A stretch of 64,000 bases of DNA from Terebella lapidaria (Eukaryota > Annelida > Polychaeta > Terebellida > Terebellidae): the NCBI GenBank assembly GCA_949152475.1, contig OX424567.1:16889402-16953401 (forward strand), in the 5' to 3' direction. The translations under genes were made by a program, and so were the position numbers. Shown here piece by piece: positions 1-9,069 of the stretch (position 1 is the first letter of the stretch; each line of letters opens with the position of its first letter). The notes beneath the pieces were generated by a model that was not told the origin of the DNA, ran no database searches, and saw only the letters and a program-made list of their open reading frames with translations.

Positions 1-84
1 GTCTCGCCCCGACTAATTTCGGCACGTCAAGTTGTTCGAGTCCGTGCCTTGGACACCACACTGGATGGTCAAAAGTGGTTATCG

Positions 85-219
85 GACTATACGACCCAGG
101 ACATTGTCGCGGCACAGCAAGCCGACCGAAGTGTCGGAAAAGTGCGTCAATGGATACAAGCCGGCACAAAACCAGACTCGAGAGAAAGTTGCACACCACG
201 GAGAGGAGGTAAAGACACT
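85..219 (+). repeat. 135-bp segment duplicated inside the gypsy remnant, copy 1
   Basis: This matches 2142-2276 with two differences. The encoded stretch (…TTQDIVAAQQADRSVGK…) resembles the linker between RNase H and integrase, where copy 2 lies. Here it sits upstream of the protease, so the element has been rearranged. Confidence 0.9.
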
Positions 220-279
220 CCATACACTCTTCAAGCAGCCGCCAGACGACCCCACGGTCCCGCTCGTCATTGACAACTC

Positions 280-1063
280 CCGAGCTGCACAGGAATGCTG
301 GAAGTTGTCGGCACGTGTCAGAGACAAGACAATGAAAGCAGTTCTCGACTCTGGAGCACAGATCTCCCTGCTCCGACGTGATCTGCTACGACACGTCCCC
401 GCCGACCAACGACATCTACGACCCACGTCGGCCACCATTCGTGACGTCAATGGACAGTCAAGCCCAATTGATGGACTAATCGACCTAACGAAACAGGTTG
501 GAACGAACCATCTGACAGTAACATTTTGTGTTGCTGCCATACATGACGGCATTATACTCGGCATGGACTTTTTCCGGCAAGCAAACGCTGAAGTGAACTA
601 TGGTGAAGGGACTATACAGGTCAATAAAGAAATCCTGTTTGCGCACAAAGACATTGAGGCCAATGTTGTTCGAATGGCCGTGCGCCGAGCCGTCACCGTC
701 CCTGCATGCAGCAAAGCAATCATTGACCTTGTTCCGACCTCCAGAGTTCGGGTTCGTCAACACCCGCAAATTATCCAGCCATTGACGACTGTCGTCAACC
801 CTGCAGACACAGGCATCACACTGACTTGTTCGGACCCTGTTGCTGATGCCAGTCCAATTGAGAGCATCGTCGGAGCCCTGCCAAAACCAGGAGAGGAGCC
901 CGACCCGTCTACGGTGAACGCTAGTCACTATGGCGACCTGCTGCCATACCTGCAAGAAATGGTGAATCGCGCTGGACTTGCGCAAGAGCAACACCGGCGT
1001 TGCATCAACCTTGTCCATCAATACAAGGACTCGTTCATGAACCCAGACGGAAAGCTAGGATGA
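280..1063 (+). pseudogene. retroviral-type aspartic protease region of gypsy pol
   Basis: The open frame runs from 32 to a TGA at 1061. A DSGAQ motif (about residue 107 of the frame) followed by hydrophobic ISLL is the active-site signature of retrotransposon aspartic proteases, which cleave the Gag-Pol polyprotein. A GMDF motif downstream fits the second conserved block (ILG.DF type). The frame continues into the reverse transcriptase beyond the single TGA, which could be a CGA to TGA change at a CpG. The N-terminal part of this frame comes from the displaced 135-bp duplicate and is not genuine protease sequence. Confidence 0.8.
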
Positions 1064-1861
1064 ACTCAAGTCGTCCAACACAGGATCGACACTGGCACCT
1101 CGGCCCCGATTCGACAAAGGCAACGACGTGTCCCCCAGGCCCAGCAAAGCATCATCGAGGAGATTGACAAGATGCTAAGCTTGGGGTGTATTGAGCTGAT
1201 TGATTCGCCCTGGAGCTCACAGGTGGTGCTCGTGCGCAAAAAGAACGGCCAAGTACGATTCTGCATCGACTATCGGCTCCTGAATGACGTCACCCGCAAG
1301 GATTCATATCCTTTGCCCAACATTCAGGACACTCATGATGCCCTGGCGGGCACTACATACTTTTCGGCCCTGGACCTGGCCTCTGGTTACTGGCAGGTCG
1401 AAGTCGACCCTACCGACAGGCTGAAAACTGCCTTTGCCACAAGGAAAGGAATGTACCAGTTTAAGGTTATGCCGTTCGGCCTCAGCAATGCACCGGCAAC
1501 ATTTGAACGGCTGATGGAAACCACACTCAATGGATACTTGTGTATGTGTTATCTGGATGACGTCATAGCTTACGGCAGAACATTTGACCAGGCACTTGCA
1601 AACCTTGAAGCGGTCCTGGATCGAATAAGATCGGCATGCCTGAAACTTCAGCCCAAAAAGTGCGAACTGTTTCAGAGAGAAATCTTGTACTTGGGGTTCA
1701 TAGTTAGTGGCCAAGGAACACGAGTCGACCCAAATAAAGTAAAAGCCATCAGAGAATGGCCGACCCCGTGCGAGCTCACCGACGTCAGGGCTTTCCTTGG
1801 TTTCGCCAACTATCACAGGCGATCATTAAGGACTATGCTGAGATCGCTGAACCTCTGGTAG
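1064..1861 (+). pseudogene. gypsy reverse transcriptase domain
   Basis: The frame is the same as the protease frame, separated from it by the TGA at 1061. Visible RT blocks are SPWSSQVVLVRKKNG, RFCIDYRLLN, PLPNIQD, FSALDLASGYWQV (first catalytic Asp), the FGLSNAPATFERLM block and CYLDDVIAYG (YLDD catalytic pair), then the connection region FLGFANYHRR. These are typical of Ty3/gypsy elements, which copy genomic RNA into cDNA. The frame is lost after about 1815; the continuing sequence (IIKDYAEIAEPLVALTRGE) is in another frame and stops at 1980. No intact polymerase can be made. Confidence 0.92.
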
Positions 1862-2273
1862 CTCTCACCCGAGGTGAGTGCCATTTCACTTGGGGACCGG
1901 CCCAACGACGAGCTTTCCAACGACCCTGTCCCGAACCCAACGGAAATATTGCACCACGTACAGAGAACTACTGGCAGTAGTTGAAATGGTGCAACAGATT
2001 CGGCATTATCGCTGGGGATGAAAATTCCTCCTCCGAACCGACCATAGCTCCTTGAGGTGGTTTAGAACTATAGCGACGCTGATGGCATGCTCGCCAGGTG
2101 GCTCGCTAAGCTACAGCAATACAACTTCAAGATCGAGCATCGACTATACGACCCAGGACATTGTTGCGGCACAGCAAGCCGACCGAAGTGTCGGAAAAGT
2201 GCGTCAATGGATACTAGCCGGCACAAAACCAGACTCGAGAGAAAGTTGCACACCACGGAGAGGAGGTAAAGAC
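1862..2273 (+). pseudogene. RNase H remnant and linker of gypsy pol
   Basis: Scattered frames give YRELLAVVEMVQQIRHY, LLRTDHSSLRWF and ARWLAKLQQYNFKIEHR, which are the C-terminal half of gypsy RNase H (the TDH and ARWL blocks). The first catalytic Asp block expected before them is absent, as is the usual ADALSR ending, so internal deletions have occurred. The linker copy (2142-2276) follows directly. Confidence 0.7.
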
Positions 2274-2276
2274 ACT
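2142..2276 (+). repeat. 135-bp segment duplicated inside the gypsy remnant, copy 2
   Basis: This partner of 85-219 lies at the expected position between RNase H and integrase and is probably the original location. Confidence 0.9.
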
Positions 2277-2355
2277 TGTTTCCCGCTGGAACCTCCTGGC
2301 GCTACAAGACGGAGTTCTGGTACGGAACACAAAACCCGACCCTGCTTGACGAACT

Positions 2356-3084
2356 GTGGTGCAAACCGTGCTTCCTGTCGCACTCAGGACTCAAGTTCTG
2401 CACCAACTGCACGACCTGAAGATTGTCGGACATCTCGGCATACAGTGTACCATCGAAAGAGTCAGGCAAGCCATCAGAACCGCCCATGGTTTCGCCCAAG
2501 ACCATCTCGAGAAGGCAGCAATCCGGCAAATGATGGGTTATGACGCCCACGCAAAACCCCGACCCCAGTTTCAACCAGGAGAACTGGTCTGGTATTATTA
2601 TCTGCCTCTCACGCAGATTAATAAGTTCGCTCGACCCTGGACTGGTCCTTGGAGGATCATCGACCGTGTAACTGAGGTAGATTACCGAATCGCCTTGGTT
2701 TCCAACCCTCGGAACACTCGATTTGTTCATCTGGATGTGTTAAAACCATACGAAGGTGACAACCAAGCGGCAAACATCTACTCCGACCCCGTACGACCCA
2801 CACAGTTGCAAGCAAATCCGACCCAGAACAGTCGCCCGACCCCATCTGATTTCTTAATGAATTTTAGTACCCCTGGGAGGTTACAGTACAAGATCGGCAT
2901 ACTGATTCAGACCAAACTGCTGAGTCTGACTCGCCCACAACCCAGAGTCGTCAGTCACGACCTCCGACCTCATTCGGCTCAAGCCGACATCGACAAAGGA
3001 AAAGATCACGAAAACCAAGTTCGGACACGCCAAAACCGGCACGCAAGCCACGTGGACAAAAGCCCGCGATACTTCCGACTCTGA
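2356..3084 (+). pseudogene. integrase remnant lacking the catalytic core
   Basis: The frame starts with the integrase zinc-binding neighbourhood (QLHDLKIVGHLGIQCTIERV, resembling HDxxxxGHxGxxKT) and jumps within about 20 residues to the C-terminal region QFQPGELVWYY…WTGPWRI (GPY/F-like). The D,D-35-E core of roughly 200 residues that should lie between them is missing. The frame stays open to 3084, so the deletion preserved the frame or the tail has drifted little. A protein from this frame could not catalyse integration. Confidence 0.8.
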
Positions 3085-4479
3085 AACAAGTGAGGCTACA
3101 CCCCTGCCATAAAATATTATTTTATATTACAATATTCATATATGCATATAACACTGTTTTAACATGTACAAGATGTCAGTGAGGCAATTTCGATATATAT
3201 ACATTTGGTATGATATTATATTAAGATGCTGGTGAATAATTGGTTGCATTATGATATGTGCTTCGACCCCGTATAACATGTACCATTGTTCCGCGTGTGT
3301 TACGCAATGACTGAAAATATCATGTCAAGCTTCCATCCATGTGCCAGCCGAAGAGGATAATTCATGAGTCACGCCGTGTGTAAGGCCACTCAGTTGTCAA
3401 AGAGATGATAGAGTGATTTGTTCTGGGGTATGCGTCGACAGAGCCTCAGGCACGAGAACTAATCACAGAAAAATCTAATCATACCAAGATGCAGCCTGTC
3501 ATCAAATTCATCACACAAAGATTCATAGCGCCACGGTGTGACCGACCCAGTTCATTACATCTTCGAACCCTACAATAATTGTGGCCCCGTCGTCTTGTGA
3601 ACAAGCTGAAAATGAATGGAACGATGTCCGCCCCCGTGAGAGATTGCTATTCATATCTCAGCCTATATTAACTGTGTGTCGTCTGTAAAATAACAATTTG
3701 ACCCCGCTAGTTTATTGTGCGCTAATTTGTGGGAAAAGGAACGATTAACTGTGATAGTTCACAAGGTATGCACGAGTGCAAATAGACTCTGAAGCTGTTT
3801 ACAGCACCCACATAAACTTTCCCTTGATAAAGACTATAGTGAATCGTCGGGCAAAAAGAGCCCCGTAAATATGAACAGTCGAACAGTATAATCAGAATAT
3901 GTCTGATTCTGAGAAGTGTGTTATTCAGGGGACGGCAGACGGACATATGGAAATGTTGATAGTGTGAGGACCCCCCCTACTGTCATAATGGACTGGCCTA
4001 GTAGGCCAATGAAGGATCGCACCCGCGTTCCATCTGACGACGGCTCCGCCTTGCAGCATATACGCTTGGAACAATGATACATAACGTAAAGACGTTTTTC
4101 TATACAGATAGAGAGCGCCCCCGGCCCGATTCTGAGAACTGAGATACTGATAGCATCTTGATGTACGGCTACAGAGATTAACGGCAACTAGGTCATTCGT
4201 GCCTGAGACTTTGAAGCGGCAGGAGCTTGTCTGTGCTGATAAGAGAAAACTTGTGAGAAAGTATGGACAATTAATCAAACACTTGCGTATATTGTGAGAG
4301 TTAGTAGCGGACATTTGTGACCAGATTGTTGATAAGTTTGCAAGAACTTTGTAAAGAAGTTCGGCATTGAATTGTGATCGGCAATTGGACCAGGGTCGGT
4401 TCTGAAGAAATCGAGACTTTGTTACAACCGGCCTAGTTCCTATCTCGGGGATATTTCGACATTGTTGCGGCCTGATACC
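3085..4479. other. unassigned spacer between pol remnant and gag-like region
   Basis: No coding frame is recognised. In an LTR-element context this could hold an old LTR and leader, but I found no match to the LTR at 7691-8380 and no TG…CA boundary I can defend. AT-rich at its left end (3110-3250). Confidence 0.4.
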
Positions 4480-7233
4480 ATGGCTGACAAGCCTGGTGAC
4501 GACCAAATAAAGGCGGCCCTGATGAAAATCGGCCCCACACAGTGACATTGGATGGTGACAACCTGACAGTGCAACTAAGTGATACCGGGCGATGAGTCGG
4601 ATCACCCAATTGTCGTCCCCAATGACGATTCGGCATCCGGCCCCGACTCTCTGTCTGAGCGACCCGACCAAAGCGGCCCCAGTGACACGGCACGTGGTTC
4701 GGAAAAGGGAGCGCGACCCAAATCGATCCTGGAAAAACTGGCGCAACGGGGAGCGCGTCATACTCTCAGTCCGACCCAAGACGATGTGTTCAACGCTGAC
4801 CCTGAACGTTTCCGCCGACTAGAGGAAGGCGGGAACATTGTGCAGCGTGCCATTGAGGTGCAAAGTGCGGCTGAGGAGGCCCAACGAGCATCCGCCGCGG
4901 ACCGACAACCCGACCCCGTCAGTCAAGCGATCGCTACAATTGCTATACGGCCCCGATCTCACCGGCTTCTGGATCCGCCGTCTTACAGCCTACGGCATCC
5001 CGCTCTCTGTCCAAGTGGACGTATTCGTCGTTAAAGAAGAGGCTTGGAGTGAGCTCCCGATCGACCTCCAGTGACTCTTCACGCTCCAGCACTGGATCTA
5101 CGGCCCCGACTTCGACTATCCGCCGCCAAGCAGCGGAACTTATGGAACATGTACCGGCCCTGATAACCCCATATGACACTCGACCAATCCGGTGGGATGA
5201 CATTCCGCCTAGTCGGCGAACGCGGAGTGCTGGATATGGTCACATACATAATTTCGACCAACCTTCGACCCTGTCCGAGGGCAACTTGCTCACGTTGGCC
5301 CCCCTGCAACGTGAGGACGGCATGTTCGTCTGCCCGTTCTGTACCGGCGAAGAAGAGAACGTCGGCAAGCGGCGATGGCCGACAGTTCCACGGCGCGGCC
5401 CCTTTCGTTCGGCACAGGCCCTGGACGCCCATGTCCTAACCTACCATTTCCCGTTTTTACGGTTTTTCGTTTGTCCGGCCCAGGATTACTTTATGATGTG
5501 AGCGCAGGAGGACATTTTCCGCCACCTCTCTCAGCCGACCCCACATCACATTGCAGCACTTCCGTTCTATAATGAAGGACGACTTTCGGCTTCCGGCCCC
5601 ATGCTGGTGAAATTCGCGCTGCACTGCTGAGTGGATATGCAGCCGAATCCGAACTATCGACCCCCACATGTGCCAGCCAACATTCCCATCTTCCGACGGG
5701 ACATCAACATGGTGTTGACATTCGGCATCTGGCACATGGCGCCGGAACTTTTCGATCAGTTTTCGCCTAATTCGGCCCCTGAAGTTCAGCAAGTGCTCCG
5801 TCGCCTGGAGCACAACAGAGTTGATGGCTGGGCATGAGGTCCAACTAGCTCGGATGTCCAGCGACATCCAGGCCCTGAACTCGGGGGTTAGGCTACGTCA
5901 TCCCAGTACCATCTTCTTTGTTCGGCCCATCTCATACCAGACCACGTCTGTGAGGACCGCCAGCACCAAAGTCGTGGCCTCTACTAGATCTACGACCCCG
6001 GCAAGATCTTCGGCTCCTGTCAGTGAGTCGGCTGCCACGCGACGGCCACCTCGAACAGAGTTTCGACCACCCTGACCAGAAATCGACCTTCCGACATCAT
6101 CCCATGGCGGATGATGACGGTGGAGAGACCTACGGCTTCAAATGTCACCGACTACCGGGTACGGGAGGGGCTTGTTCCGCAACCAGAGGAATACCCCCCA
6201 CTACCTGCCCGGCCCTCAAATTTGACCCCAACGGGGAAGGCTCCGTCACCTTCGGCCACCAGCCCTGACGACCCAGATTTGGATCTCCCGCCTCCGCTCA
6301 GGGAGATGAGTGAGGAACCGCCAGCCTGACCGACTTGGGCTTCCGCTGTGGCCCCCACTGAACCTCCAGCGCCCACACAGCAGATGATTTCCAGAAGTAG
6401 AGGTAAACCGCACAGTGGTTACACAGGGCACGGAAAATGATTGACTCCGATTAAAGCTAGAGGACCCCGGCCCGCAGGAACCGCTACCTCGCGATCTAGA
6501 TGAGCGGCTGCCCCTACATGGTTCCAGAGAGTTCACGGCCGACCTTCAGTTCCTGCGACAGCACGGAGAACGACTGGCCGACCGCACGTTGCCCGGCTTA
6601 CAGGCCTTACCGGGGCAGAATCCAGACCTACCCGACATCATTCGGGACGAAGACGCCGGCCGGCTTCCCAACTACTTGGGCGTCCATCAGGATTATTGGA
6701 TGGCCCAACTAGACCAAGTGACCCATAACGCCGACCCCTTGCTCCCTCCTGCCGAAATGGGGGAGTACCTCTCGACCCTAACATTAGCCCGGGCGGACGA
6801 CCTACTGCTACAGTATGTGCAGGCAGCCCGGCGAGAGTACCTGACGGCAATTGATCAGCACACGCGACAGGCTGAATATAGTGGCCTGTCTCGGCTTTGC
6901 CATGGGCTCTCTCCACGAGCGACATCGACCCAGTTTTCCGGACTCCCTGACCGACGACAACTTGAGGTTGAGAGTCCGAGTCGGCCAGCTAGAGGACGAG
7001 GTCGCGAGACTTCCACAAGAGAATGAGCGACTGCAGACCTTGGCTCATTCCGCTTCAGCCCCATTAGAGACCTCGGCTCCTTTGACCCCGACTTCAACAA
7101 TTCCAGGGGACTTGTTGGCAACAATCGTCTCCATCTTGCCTCGGCTTCCCCCGGAGGAGCAAATCCAGTTGATGCGCCAGGCATCACCGGCGGCCCTGCC
7201 TCCTCCCGCCAGCAAACGAGGCCGGGAACAGTG
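4480..7233 (+). pseudogene. gag-like region of an LTR retroelement, frame-broken
   Basis: A start at 4480 (MADKPGDDQIKAALMK) stops after 21 codons. Coding-like stretches then continue in shifting frames: 4579-5034, acidic and Ser/Pro-rich; 5049-5501, with a CPFC…H-x4-H zinc-finger-like motif near residues 97-134; 5631-6075; 6589-7026, YLGVHQDYWMAQLDQV; and 6851-7233, with a heptad-like stretch LEDEVARLPQENERLQ and a terminal KRGREQ. Position upstream of an LTR, coiled-coil potential, low-complexity segments and a zinc finger suggest a Gag (capsid/nucleocapsid) polyprotein. No classical CCHC knuckle or major homology region was found, so the assignment is inference. Many CGGCCCC/CGACCCC words are a compositional oddity. 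Confidence 0.5.
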
Positions 7234-7680
7234 AGTGACTTCGGCCCAGACTGAACGACCCTGAACTGTCCGACCCCATTGAGTCGGCCCCGCAGGATAA
7301 TGATTAAAGAAATCCTGGTCACGGTATAAGCATTGTAAATATGTATATAGTTAAGCTAATCCAGAATTTTATTTTCCAGTTCATAGAGAATGTCCATTCT
7401 GCTAGAGAATGTCGAGGAGTTTTTATTACATATCATTCCATATACCATTCATCAGTCATTGTTGTGCATGTATTTGTAAATGTATCATCATAGTGACTGT
7501 TGACGGACTGACAGCTGACGTTTATTTTGACAGGAACTTTTTATTGTATGCAGTGCTTTCTCATTGTCGCGCGGTGTGTGTGAGTGTTGGGTTTCGACCT
7601 CTTAGGACTTCTTCAGCTTTTCATGTTTAGTTTTCGCGACGGTAGGGTCCGGGGAGGGTAATCTCCGAGGGCGTAGGATT

Positions 7681-7690
7681 AATGAAGGGG
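7681..7690 (+). promoter_or_regulatory. candidate polypurine tract
   Basis: AATGAAGGGG directly precedes TGTCATG. A purine run ending in G immediately before TG is the usual plus-strand primer site next to a 3' LTR. One pyrimidine interrupts it. Confidence 0.45.
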
Positions 7691-8175
7691 TGTCATGTAG
7701 AATATTTATCGACTGTAACGGCCCGTCTCTCCCGCACACCACATTTCCATGACAACACCCACTCTCTACATGACTTAGCACACAGTACACAGCCACTACA
7801 CGATCAATACACGATCAATACATACATGTCAAACCACGTACCACTGCGACCCCGATCAATACAAGCTCATGCGCACTCGCACTTCCGGCTCTGCCACATA
7901 CATACATATACCTCAGCACATGGAAAAATACAGACACCTGTACTCAGTTCAAGTGATCAGACATGTCAGAACATGAACACGGAAAAACCCACACTCTCAG
8001 TGAGATCAGCACATACACAGCCAATCACACAACCCTGTATACTCTAGGCGGGAAATTCCTCCCACATGGTCCTCGGCCCTGTGCAGTTTAGTGAGTGTTT
8101 TCAATGCGAATAGACGTATCTAGCAGTTGAGTAGAGGCTTGGAGGCGAATAGCTGTGATCGTATAGAAAATTGGA

Positions 8176-8185
8176 TATATAAAAG
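8176..8185 (+). promoter_or_regulatory. TATA box in LTR
   Basis: TATATAAAAG lies about 130 bp upstream of an AATAAA, as expected in an LTR promoter. Confidence 0.5.
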
Positions 8186-8305
8186 AACTCTGTGATAACT
8201 AGAAGAAGAACTAACACTAAATCAGGATATATACGACCCCGGGATATCATCCGACAGTAGAGTGTGATCGGCCTGAGTGGATGTGACATTGGGCGTTATC
8301 ATCCC

Positions 8306-8311
8306 AATAAA
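8306..8311 (+). terminator. polyadenylation signal in LTR
   Basis: AATAAA downstream of the LTR TATA box. Confidence 0.5.
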
Positions 8312-8409
8312 CAGTATTAAAAGTTACTGCCGGCTTTCATTCCACACGACACTGAGGAACAATTGTTGTCTCCGGCCTGATATTGGCCCGTGAACGATAT
8401 TCGTCACAC

Positions 8410-8547
8410 TACGTGTGAACGTGGAAGCCTAAAACCTTTCTATGTGCGAAAGTGAAAAGTTTTAAAGTTACCACGTGCGAACGTGATAGCGCTAAATACT
8501 TCCACGTGCGAACGTGGAAGTTTTGAACTTTCTATGTTCGAACGTGC
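8410..8547. repeat. 31-bp tandem repeat with near-palindromic core, five copies
   Basis: Cores of the form ACGTGCGAACGTG begin at 8411, 8442, 8473, 8504 and 8534, with spacing 31, 31, 31 and 30 bp. The core is close to the perfect palindrome CACGTTCGAACGTG. The array lies just outside the LTR. Confidence 0.85.
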
Positions 8548-8983
8548 AAGGTTATTAATAGTTTGTTCATATTTTAAGCATTTTTAGTGTTCTGAGATTC
8601 AAGGCCATAATTGTGAGGCTAGTTTCCAATCGTTTTAACCCATTTTTGTTCAGGAGATGTGCCTGGATGACAATACTGTGAAATTTCATGTCAGGGTAAA
8701 GATCATAATCGAAAATTTACAATAACTCTGCTTGTATTAATGATTAATTTCCACTTTTAATTATATATTTTTCTGTGCTCAATTCCCGTCATTTGCTGTA
8801 TGACCAATGGTCCTGTGATCAAAATCCCCTATTATCGCCCAAGGTAGCAAGTGTAAGGGTCATCAGCTGAAATCGCTGATTTGTAGTATTTCAAGTAGTG
8901 GTATTTCCCAATCCACTGACGATATTCAATAGAATGTTGAATTCGTGAGAGCTGGCGAAGTTTGCGTTGTCAGTGTCGAGAAT
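8548..8983. other. AT-rich spacer, nothing recognised
   Basis: No coding frame, repeat or RNA gene is recognisable here. Confidence 0.5.
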
Positions 8984-9069
8984 TCAGGTCGTGGTCGACA
9001 TATCGAGAATATGTTCCAGATAGAAAAATCGCAAGAACTCTACTTTTATTGATGAATATTTCTGCACAT
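8984..9069 (-). CDS. possible terminal exon of the SET gene
   Basis: Acceptor gctctctgccag at 9070 is followed by a phase-1-compatible frame (VQKYSSIKVEFLRFFYLEH) ending in TGA at 8984-8986. Only a splice site and a frame match support it. Confidence 0.22.

Larger units (their letters stand above)
1..3084 (+). mobile_element. Ty3/gypsy-like LTR retrotransposon, pol remnant
   Basis: This stretch encodes, in Ty3/gypsy order, an aspartic protease, reverse transcriptase, the end of RNase H, the integrase zinc-binding region and the integrase C-terminal GPY/F-like region. It is not functional. There is an in-frame TGA at 1061, frame breaks after about 1815 and about 1920, and large parts of RNase H and the integrase catalytic core are missing. 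Domain order and the YLDD polymerase box identify the family. No flanking LTR is visible on the left because the window starts inside the element. Base composition (many CGACCC/CGGCCC words) matches the gag-like region that follows, so both may come from related elements. Confidence 0.88.
7691..8380 (+). mobile_element. long terminal repeat (right boundary approximate)
   Basis: It starts TGTCATGTAG after a purine tract and contains a TATA box (8176-8185) and a polyadenylation signal (8306-8311) in LTR order (U3, R, U5). The right end is uncertain: CA dinucleotides near 8349-8361 are candidates, and similarity to a primer-binding site near 8384 is not convincing. No second copy was found in the window, so this is the 3' LTR of the gag-like element or a solo LTR. 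Confidence 0.55.

Noticed and set aside
3085..4479. Candidate 5' LTR for the gag-like region
   Set aside because: No similarity to the LTR at 7691-8380 could be seen, so calling it an LTR would be guesswork.
8384..8400. Primer-binding-site-like TTGGCCCGTGAACGA after the LTR
   Set aside because: It does not match the 3' end of a tRNA I can name with confidence, and the LTR right boundary is uncertain.
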